Assembly (NCBI RefSeq): GCF_002252475.1
Contig: NZ_NNRK01000030.1
Location: forward strand, 1 to 59,093
DNA length: 59,093 nucleotides
Direction of reading: 5' to 3'
DNA from: Brucella rhizosphaerae
GTDB taxonomy: Bacteria > Pseudomonadota > Alphaproteobacteria > Rhizobiales > Rhizobiaceae
The position numbers and the translations under genes were made by a program. Below are positions 44,962 through 53,800 of the stretch, piece after piece (positions within the stretch are counted from its first letter, which is position 1; each line of letters starts with the position of its first letter). The notes below the pieces were generated by a model. It had not been told where the DNA came from and did not search any database. It saw only the letters and a program-made list of their open reading frames with translations.

Positions 44962-45966
44962 TTAATGGTTTTTCAGAAGCTGCCGCGGTGTGATGTGAAA
45001 TTGACGCCGAAAGGCGGTCGTAAAATTCTCTGGGCTTGAGTAGCCAGCAAGGATACTGGCCGTCGAAATACTGACTTCTCTCGACACCAAAGCCTCATAA
45101 GCGCTCTCGAGCCTTATTTTACGGATGTATTCGAAAACACTTGAGCCTTCACAAATTTGAAACAGATGTTGAAGTCCGCTCGCATTAATGCCTGCTGCGC
45201 GCGCAATAATGGGTACATTTAACGAAGTCGCCAGATTGGCAGTAATGAACTCTTTTGCACGCGCAAGGCGTAAGCCATCCTGCCGTGTTAACAGGCGACT
45301 GGTTGAATCGTCGGGTGATGTCTGGGTAATAGCTGAAAGCGCCTCGGCGATAATCTCAACCGCGCGGCTTTCCAGAAACAACTTTCGCAAAGATGGCGTC
45401 AAAGGTGAGGGCGCTACGATCTGATGAAGCAGTTCTATTGCGCGAGGCATTACGGTCCAGCGTTGGCTGGCGAGATGATTGTTGAAAAACTTTGGACTTG
45501 TGCCGCTCGCCTCAAGGCCTTCCATGTCGAGCCATTCCGGTGATGCTGTGACCACCAGATGCCGCAGTCTTTGACTTCCGCAGGATCTGCGTTGAAAACT
45601 CTCGGGGCGGGCATTCATAATTGCAGTTCCCTCGACAATGCCCATCCGGGCACCTTCGAAATGAAATGCCTTGTCACCCATTTTCATGTCCACGGCACCA
45701 TCAAGAAAAAAGATGCAAGACAGGCCGGCAGATAAATGGGAGGTCGCTGTGAATGGCCGTTCTTCAAGAGCATCACTCACATGCAGGAAAAGGCCGCTGC
45801 GCAATTCCTGATGAATGAACTGGCCCTCAATTAGTGTATCCTCTGGTGAAAGCGTATCGTCTGGGCTGTCCAGTGTGACGCCTTGACGTTGCAGAAAATC
45901 GCAGACCCGCAGTTTTGTGGTTCCGGGTTTCATTGTTGGATTTTGTGATGTCTCGGGCGCGCTCAT
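44962..45966 (-). CDS. AraC-family regulator, PchR-like (siderophore response)
   Basis: The 334-residue protein has a C-terminal AraC DNA-binding domain (about 235-334) with two helix-turn-helix motifs, including GINASGLQHLFQICEGSSVF and STASILAGYSSPENFTTAFRRQF. The N-terminal part (about 40-180) resembles PchR-type ligand domains. PchR and relatives sense a ferric siderophore and activate its receptor. The gene is divergent from the TonB-dependent receptor at 46201, which fits that role. The effector is inferred from family and place. Confidence 0.87.
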   Translation of the reverse strand: MSAPETSQNPTMKPGTTKLRVCDFLQRQGVTLDSPDDTLSPEDTLIEGQFIHQELRSGLFLHVSDALEERPFTATSHLSAGLSCIFFLDGAVDMKMGDKAFHFEGARMGIVEGTAIMNARPESFQRRSCGSQRLRHLVVTASPEWLDMEGLEASGTSPKFFNNHLASQRWTVMPRAIELLHQIVAPSPLTPSLRKLFLESRAVEIIAEALSAITQTSPDDSTSRLLTRQDGLRLARAKEFITANLATSLNVPIIARAAGINASGLQHLFQICEGSSVFEYIRKIRLESAYEALVSREVSISTASILAGYSSPENFTTAFRRQFHITPRQLLKNH

Positions 45967-46200
45967 GTAAAAAGTCTTTCAGGTGCCGTTGAGGCTTTCA
46001 TGATTTCAAGCCGTGAGACGACTGTGAATATCGTCAATGTTGCCCCCGGTATTTCTGCACAGAAGCTTCCAGAGCTCTTTGCGCCTTTGACAAAGATTTT
46101 TCTGTTTCTGCCAAAGCTTGGCTACTTGCAGACAGGATCATCCATTGCGTAATCGTATATTAATATGAATTTGTAGGTCAAGTTTAATTCGGTCGACTAT

Positions 46201-48501
46201 ATGAGTTGGCTGAAATTGAACGATCTGTCATCGCATCAGAGGGATGGGGCTTTCGTGAAGTATGTAATCGTCTGGCAGTGGGGCACCCGTAAAGGATCGA
46301 ACGGAATATGCGCCCGGCTTGCGTCCCTCCTCATCATTTCAACAGTGATCGGGATTCATTCATCTGGATCAGCATTATCTCAGGAACAGACAGCCAGCCC
46401 GACGGTACTTGGCACCATCACGATCAATGGAGATGGTGAAAGTCCTGTTGGGCCGGATAATTCAGTTGTAGCCAAACGCAGTAAGGCTGCCTCTAAAACC
46501 AATACATCGCTGTTGGAAACGCCTCAGGCTGTGAGTGTTGTGACCCGCCAGCAGATGGATGATCAAGGCGCTGACACAGTTCCACAGGCTTTGCGGTACA
46601 CCCCCGGAGTTCTCTCTGAAGCAAACGGTTACGACATACGATATGACTGGATTCATATCCGTGGCTACAACACCTATGGCACAATTTGGATGGACGGCCT
46701 TGCGCTTCCGGGGGATCCGAGCAGCTATGCAACGCCGAGCGTGAATCCCTACGCGCTCGAAAGAATTGAAGTAATCAAAGGGCCAGCCTCCGTGCTTTAT
46801 GGACGCACGATGCCTGGCGGTCTTGTGAATTACGTGAGCAAGCGTCCGCAGGCGACACCCCGTAATGAGGTCGTAATTGGCACATCTGCCTTTGGCGGCA
46901 TCCAGACCTCGGTGGATTCAACCGGCCCAGTTACGAAAGATGGTGATTGGCAATACCGGTTTGTGGGTCAATGGCGCAATATGCATACACAGATTGATCA
47001 GGAACGTGATCGTGCTCTGATGTTTGCACCGAGCCTGACCTGGAGCCCATCCACAGACACCTCGCTGACGCTATCTGGTTATTACCAGCGTGACCGGGCA
47101 ATCTTCAATCCGCGGTTCTATCCTGCAGTGGGGACATTGCTTCCCAATCCACATGGCCAGATACCGCGTGATCTCTATCTGGGTGATCCGGAAGCGAATG
47201 AGTTCAATCGGGATTTCTACACGCTTGGCTATGAGTTTTCCCATGACTTCAATGAAACCTGGAGCATCAGACAGAACCTGCGCTATAGCCGATCTACACA
47301 AGACATGTTTCTCGTTCTGGTCAATCCTGCTTTCGCCTATCAGCCAGACGGACATACGCTTAATCGGGCGTCAGGCGCATCTGACGATACGTTGACATCG
47401 TTTAGCGTCGATACCCAGGCCGAAGCACGTTTCAATACTGGCGAACTTGATCACACGATGCTTTTCGGCCTCGAATATCTGCGCGCGACTTCTGACCGCA
47501 ATTTCGGCAACATGACTGCGGGCGTGCCTCCGATTGACTACCTCAATCCTGTGTATGGTGGTGTATCTATTCCCTATCCCGCCTATACGACTTCTGCATT
47601 GCAGAAGCAGCAACAGGTCGGGGTCTATGTGCAGGATCAAATACGTTATGACCGCTGGGTCGGCACCCTGGGACTGCGTTACGACCGCTCGGAAATTTCG
47701 ACCTATAACCGTCGGGCGAAGCCAGACAAAGCGTTTGTTGAGAACAGAGAAGGCCAGATTTCAGGGCGTGCCGGACTGACCTATCTGTTTGATAACGGCT
47801 TTGCTCCCTATGTGAGCTATTCGACGACATTCACGCCTTTGCTTGGTGTTGATGCGTTCGATCAGCCCTACAAAGCCCAGAGAGCCGGACAGTTCGAGGT
47901 GGGGCTGAAATATGAACCGGTCGGCACCAATGCCATGATTGCCGTTTCATTCTACAATCTCGATATTAAAAACGCCCTGACGCCATTTCTCACGACTGGT
48001 ATACAGACTGGCTATATCCAGTCTGGAAAGCAACGGGTTCGTGGCATCGAGATTGAAGGCAAATACGAACTGACACGCGAGATTGAACTCCTTGGGTCCT
48101 ATGCATACTCGGATTCAGAGGTCCTGGAATCCAATCTGGCGGTTGAACGAGGCCGTGAAATCCTCCGCTTGCCAGAACATCAGGCAAATGTCTGGGTCAA
48201 ATACAGCCCTATCTGGGCGGCTGGTCTTTCCGTCAGTGCAGGCGTGCGCGGCTGGTCTTCATATCAGACTGACAGCAAATATCTGGATAAACTACGTATT
48301 CCCGGACAAACGTTGGTTGATCTAGGTGTCGAAGTTGATTTCGGTCAAGTCAAAAGGGAGCTTGACGGCATGACACTACGCGTTAATGCGACCAATCTGT
48401 TTGATCGGAAATATGTCTCGCATTGTCTTAACGACACGGGCGGCAGCTGCAACTACGGAGCAGGACGTGCGGTCAACGCCAGCCTGAAATACAGCTGGTG
48501 A
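46201..48501 (+). CDS. TonB-dependent siderophore receptor
   Basis: The 766-residue outer-membrane protein has a signal segment (hydrophobic LASLLIISTVIGI, cleaved near ALS|QE), a plug domain (about 100-230) with ETPQAVSVVTRQQM and ERIEVIKGPASVLYG, and a 22-strand-type barrel ending in Trp. The motifs match FhuA/FoxA/FpvA-type receptors. The N-terminus is uncertain: GTG at 46255 would give a shorter signal peptide with GGGATGGGG just upstream, while ATG at 46201 has no clear ribosome site. It is probably controlled by the divergent PchR-like regulator and iron level. Confidence 0.9.
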   Translation: MSWLKLNDLSSHQRDGAFVKYVIVWQWGTRKGSNGICARLASLLIISTVIGIHSSGSALSQEQTASPTVLGTITINGDGESPVGPDNSVVAKRSKAASKTNTSLLETPQAVSVVTRQQMDDQGADTVPQALRYTPGVLSEANGYDIRYDWIHIRGYNTYGTIWMDGLALPGDPSSYATPSVNPYALERIEVIKGPASVLYGRTMPGGLVNYVSKRPQATPRNEVVIGTSAFGGIQTSVDSTGPVTKDGDWQYRFVGQWRNMHTQIDQERDRALMFAPSLTWSPSTDTSLTLSGYYQRDRAIFNPRFYPAVGTLLPNPHGQIPRDLYLGDPEANEFNRDFYTLGYEFSHDFNETWSIRQNLRYSRSTQDMFLVLVNPAFAYQPDGHTLNRASGASDDTLTSFSVDTQAEARFNTGELDHTMLFGLEYLRATSDRNFGNMTAGVPPIDYLNPVYGGVSIPYPAYTTSALQKQQQVGVYVQDQIRYDRWVGTLGLRYDRSEISTYNRRAKPDKAFVENREGQISGRAGLTYLFDNGFAPYVSYSTTFTPLLGVDAFDQPYKAQRAGQFEVGLKYEPVGTNAMIAVSFYNLDIKNALTPFLTTGIQTGYIQSGKQRVRGIEIEGKYELTREIELLGSYAYSDSEVLESNLAVERGREILRLPEHQANVWVKYSPIWAAGLSVSAGVRGWSSYQTDSKYLDKLRIPGQTLVDLGVEVDFGQVKRELDGMTLRVNATNLFDRKYVSHCLNDTGGSCNYGAGRAVNASLKYSW

Positions 48502-49679
48502 TACAGTTCCGCGTCACTGCCCAAGCAACTTGCACCCGAATAATGATCGTCATTGGCGTTCTGTCAATTGGTCTTTTGACCGGCTTTGCGGGAGGCGTTC
48601 GACAGGCCGAGGCCCAGATTGTTATCGAAGATGCGGCCGGGCGGCATGTCCGGTTGGAAGCTCCGGCGAAACGAATTGTTTTCAATGAAAGCCTGCTTCT
48701 TCTGTCATTGTCCCTGATCGATAGTGATCCGATTTCAAGGATTGCAGGCTGGGCTAATCCGCAGAGGATAGACAGAGGAATGTATGCCGCCTTCCGTCAA
48801 CGCTTCCCTGAGATCGACAATATCCCGACGGTTGGCGCTTTACAGCCAGCTGATACTTCGGTCGAAAGCATCCTCAGCGCTTCGCCTGATCTTTTTGTGA
48901 TCAATCAGTGGCAGGCGGGCTGGGAGAATACGGTCGCTTTGCTCGACGCGGCGGGAATACCTGTGATCTTTCTTGACGGGCCGGTCAATGACAAGCGGGA
49001 CCCTTTGGAAGCAATGGCGTTTTCCATCGAGCTGCTTGGCAAGACGGTTGGACGTGACACTCAAGCGGCGGAATATACTGAGTTCGTGAGATCGCATTAT
49101 AGGGCGATTACTGAGCGATTGAAGAATGTTGCAGATCGCCCAAAGGTGCTGGTCGATGGTTTTGCGAATGCCACATGCTGCTCGACGCCCGGACGAAACA
49201 ATCGCATGACACAAAATATTGCTTTGGCGGGCGCTGTGAGTATCGGGGCAGATGCCGTCTCGGGCTATGAGGGTAAGCTAAATCCGGAATATGTGCTTGA
49301 AACCGACCCGCAAGTGTATATCGCTACGGGTGCGCCAAATCTTTCGGCGGAAACGAGTTTGATTGTGGGAGGTGGGGTTTCCCGAGAAACTGCGCTTGCC
49401 TCACTTCGCAATGTCGTTCTCAACAGTGTCCGCAGCAATCTTACGGCGGTACGAGAAAAGCGCGCTTTCGGGATATCCCATCAGCTGTCAATTTCAGCGC
49501 TTAATGTTCTTATTTTCGAGTGCTTTGCTAAATGGGCGCATCCCGGAATTTTTGCGGACATTGATCCCGATGCAACGCTTGCAGAGATCAATCGGCGTTT
49601 CATGGCGGTGCCGATAGAGGGAACCTTCTGGATCAGCCTTGATGGCGAAATGTCAGAAAGCCAGCCTGCAGCACGGTAA
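48498..49679 (+). CDS. Ferric siderophore-type periplasmic binding protein
   Basis: The 393-residue protein has an N-terminal membrane/signal segment (VIGVLSIGLLTGFAGG) and a TroA-like fold: PAKRIVFNESLLLLSL, then PTVGALQPADTSVESILSASPDLFVINQ, and a long linking helix region with LLGKTVGRDTQAAEYTEF. GTG at 48498 overlaps the receptor stop and would be translationally coupled; ATG at 48543 is possible but trims positive residues. It should carry the imported iron complex across the periplasm. The inner-membrane permease and ATPase genes are absent here, so they must lie elsewhere. Confidence 0.83.
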   Translation: MIQFRVTAQATCTRIMIVIGVLSIGLLTGFAGGVRQAEAQIVIEDAAGRHVRLEAPAKRIVFNESLLLLSLSLIDSDPISRIAGWANPQRIDRGMYAAFRQRFPEIDNIPTVGALQPADTSVESILSASPDLFVINQWQAGWENTVALLDAAGIPVIFLDGPVNDKRDPLEAMAFSIELLGKTVGRDTQAAEYTEFVRSHYRAITERLKNVADRPKVLVDGFANATCCSTPGRNNRMTQNIALAGAVSIGADAVSGYEGKLNPEYVLETDPQVYIATGAPNLSAETSLIVGGGVSRETALASLRNVVLNSVRSNLTAVREKRAFGISHQLSISALNVLIFECFAKWAHPGIFADIDPDATLAEINRRFMAVPIEGTFWISLDGEMSESQPAAR

Positions 49680-50197
49680 ACACCTGCCCATCAGATTTGC
49701 AGTGAGATTGACACGCATAAAAGTGTCCGAATTTTTGTTGTAAAATAATCTTATGGTGCCCGCCGTGCCACCTAATTGTGCTTAGTCGTCCCTATTCCAA
49801 ATGCCATCACCGCCATCGATATGACCAGTATTGTGATTGGCCGCGTTGCCGCCATTCCACATCTTGTTAGCGAGCTACTGCCATCTGAAGCACGCCTTAG
49901 ACGATGCCTGGGGATCAAGCGGCCTCACATTATCGAGAGATATTTTCTGGAAATATGAAGACGTCAATATGAAAGGGGGTTACCTCTTTGAAGCAACCTT
50001 CTTCTTTGTTTCCAGGTAGCTAAACACGAAATACTAATAATATAATTATGTAATAAACTAATGTAAGATATAATATTCGCACATTATAAACTATAGAAGT
50101 GTGTATTGTTTTCTGATAAATACGAATCTGAACTCAGATAGATTATATATTTCTACATCTTAATAATAATATATCTACTTTAACGATATTAATACTT
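49680..50197. other. Intergenic region, strongly A/T-rich in 50020-50200
   Basis: No gene is recognised. The part from about 50020 to 50200 is very A/T-rich with many TA steps, echoing the leader of the first autotransporter, and may include promoter and silencer sites for the region ahead. Confidence 0.55.
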
Positions 50198-50883
50198 CAT
50201 GAGGCCGAATGACCGACATCGCTTTGAATGATCGTTTCCATCGCGCAGCCATAAACAACACTTCCGTGCCTTCCACACTGACGGTGGCGATAGGGAGTGG
50301 CGTAGGGCTGCAAGTCCTGTTCGAGGCGGCTTGATGCGAAGCTGATTCAAACGGCATTGGGTTTTTCGCCTGTGCAGAACTGCATAACTTGAACGCATGG
50401 TCTGAATACGTAGCGATGGCGCCAGTAGGCTGTCTCTCACGCATTCAGGAGAAAACTATTCCGGTTCAAAACTTGAAAGGGCTTGTTTTGCCTGACAACG
50501 CTAAGAGTATCTGCTCACCACGCGCTCCAACTATTCAACATAGCTATATGCGGCGGCTATCTGTTTGTCCTGTCGCTATCGCGAAGGGTGAGCAGCCGCT
50601 CATGATCCTGATGGATTGGCGCAATGCAAGTGCGCTGCTTTTCTTCAGACAGTCGTCGACCTTCGCCCAGGCTGCTTTCAAAAATGATTCATTGGATGGC
50701 TCGCGTGCGGGAACTCTGGACAGAGATGGAGCACGCAATCTGACGAGTGCAGATGCAGCCCTGACTGATTGCGGCAATGCTCGCGGCAATCGCCCAGTTG
50801 CCAGCGTAATCACCGCCGAAACCCACTTGGCACAACGCCATTACTATTCAGACAGCAGGTCCTGCTCGATTATCACTTTTTAG
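50198..50883 (+). pseudogene. Possible remnant of a LuxR-type regulator
   Basis: An open frame from 50389 to 50883 encodes 164 residues, but lacks a normal start context. Its latter part resembles a decayed LuxR C-terminal region: QPLMILMDWRNASALLFF is like the strand before the LuxR linker, and NLTSADAALTD resembles the LTPAEAxLA start of the helix-turn-helix. The expected helix-turn-helix after that is scrambled, and an upstream stop interrupts the N-terminal part. I therefore suspect a frameshifted relic just ahead of the second autotransporter. Similarity is weak and it may instead be non-coding. Confidence 0.25.
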
Positions 50884-50893
50884 GATGACCTTT

Positions 50894-53800
50894 ATGACTT
50901 CAAATCTTCGTTTCAACAGACCAATTTCACCTGCTTGTCATACAAAGCAGTTCGACATCTTTACAAAATCAAAATTCTTGCTTCGACAATCGGTTTCGCC
51001 GTTGCAGCTTATGCGAAACTCGATGCTTGTGTTGACGATGAGTGGAGCAATTGCAGTCTCGTTGCCAAACTCTGCAAGGAGTCAAATCATCAGCACAACA
51101 GGTCAGGTGACACCAACGCCGCCTATGCCGAACGTTACCAACTGGAAGCTGAATGAGGGGATTATTGTCGGTAATACAGGCGTCGGTACTTTAACGCTGA
51201 ATAATGCGAGTATCAGTCACACTTCTATGCCCCCCGGTTCAGTTATAAATCCTATTACGCTTTACATAGGCGTTGGCGCGGATGCTGATGGAACCGTGAA
51301 TGTAACGGGTCCATTGGCCACTGTCGATCTTGTCGTCCCATCACTGAATAATGCGGCGGTGATCGTTGGAGGCGATGGTAAGGGTGAGTTAAACATTTCA
51401 GGTGGAGCTAGATTTTACAGTATTAGCGATAATATTGTGGGGCAAGGCAGTACCGGAAACGGCACGATAAATATATCCGGAGCCAACTCACGCTTAGCAG
51501 GATCATTAAACCTGTTTATAGGATACAGCGGCAAGGGCGAACTCAACATAACCAATGGTGGTGGAATATATTCACTGGATACAGACTTTATTAGTAATTC
51601 TGTCGGTTTATTTGTCGGGGAGAATGAAGGATCTGTTGGCTCTGTAATGGTGAGCGGAATAGGCTCCCTGTTTAACTCAGGGGATATGAATGATACGTAT
51701 GTTTCTCAAAACATAGGCGGATTCGGCACAGGGTCTATCACTATCAGTGATGGCGGCGTGATGACGATCTCTTCTGTTTCCACGAGTGTCGGTTACGGTA
51801 CGACAGGCAAGGGAGATGTTCTTGTTACTGGAGCAGGTTCAGTCTGGAGTATTTATGGGGGTCCTGCCAATGCCCCCTCCTCGGTTGCAATCGGAAGTAG
51901 TGGAACAGGAACTTTGACAATTTCCGACCGCGCTACAGTTAATGTTGCGACAATCAATATTGCACGTCGGGTAGGCTCAGTCGGCGCTGTCAGTATCGGT
52001 TCTGCCGCAGGTGAGGCAGCTGTTGCGGCGGGCACGTTGAATTCTGATGCTATTAATTTTGGTGCAGGTACTGGCACACTCAACTTCAACTATACGGATG
52101 CTGCATATGGTCTGTCGGCCGCGATTTCCGGTTCTGGTACAATCAATCAGCTAACCGGTATTACAACGCTGACAGGTGATGGATCGGGCTTCACCGGCAC
52201 GACGAATGTCACAGCCGGCACTTTGCAGATTGGCGGTGGCGGTACGACCGGCTCGCTGAATGGCAGCATCATCAATGATACCCATGTGATCTTCAACCGC
52301 TCCGATGCCGCGGAATATACCGGTGCGCTCAGCGGTGCAGGCGATTTGCGCAAGCTCGGCGGAGGTGCTCTCACCATGAGTGGTGACAGCGGCGTCTTCA
52401 CTGGTCTCACAGGTGTTGAAGGCGGCAGCCTATTCGTCAGCGGCACACTCGGTAATGCAAATTCCGGTGCTGTAACGGTTGCTGCTGGCGCCAGTCTGGC
52501 TGGTACGGGCACAATCGGCGGCGTCACCACGATTGCTAATGGTGGCACTCTGATCGGTAAGCAAGGCTCTGTGCTGACTTTCCAGAATAATCTGACCTTA
52601 TCCGGCACAAGTGTTGTTGATGCCTCTCTCGGTCAGGCGCCAAATGCTGTCGGATTGTTCAAAGTCAATGGCGACTTAACGCTTGGTGGCAGCTTGAATG
52701 TCACGGACATTGGTGATTTCGGGCCGGGTTTGTATCGCATTTTTGATTATACAGGCACACTTCAGGGCGTCGACACTCTTACGCTGGGCACTGTTCCCAT
52801 CGGTACCAATAAAGATGCTATGGCTGTTCAGACGGACACAGCTAATCAGGTCAATCTCTTCTACACAGCTGTCGTCGCCTATAATAGCTGGGATGGTGGT
52901 ATTGCTGGCGATCACGATAATGGCAAAGTTGATGGCGGCGATGGCATTTGGAATGCTGTAAACAACAATTGGACAATTGTAAGCGGAGCTACAAACGGTG
53001 TATGGGCTGACGGCAATTATGCATTGTTTACCAATAAGTCCGGCACTGTAACTCTTGATGACACTGACGGCGCTTTGACAGCCCAGGGCCTGGTATTTTC
53101 CGTTGATGGTTATGTTCTGAATGACGGAAGTCTCACTCTTACTGGCGCTAATGCCCCAACTATCCGCGTGGGGGATGGCACACCAGAAGGTGCTGCTATG
53201 ACAGCTACAATCGGCTCAGAATTGCTTGGCACCCAAGGCCTCAAGAAAATTGATTACGGTACATTGGTTCTGACAGGTGAGAATACCTACACCGGCGGTA
53301 CAACAGTAAGCGAAGGCATCGTGCAGCTTGGCGATGGCAGCACGTCGGGCAGTATTCTCGGCGATGTTTTGGTAGACAAAGATCAGTATGGTCACGGTAC
53401 ACTCGCCTTCAACCGCTCGGATGATGTGACTTTTGATGGTGCCATTAGTGGCGAAGGTGCTGTTGTTCAGCGTGGTGAAGGGACCACGACCTTTGCGGGT
53501 GATAACAGCTTCTCCGGTGGGTTGAGCGTTGAGAAAGGTATAGCGCAGGCTGGTATTGCTGATACGGCATTTGGTACTGGCATGGTGGCGATCGGGTCGG
53601 GTGCAAAGCTTGATCTGGCGAACTTCAATGAGACAATCGGCGGACTTGCAGGCGGGACTGTGGGCGACGGTGATATTACACTCGGGTCAGGCACGCTTAC
53701 CCTCAATCAGACGCAGCATGATGACTTCTCAGGCGTGATCTCCGGCACAGGTGGCCTCACACTCAGTCAGACCAGCACCAGCTCTCTGACACTTTACGGC

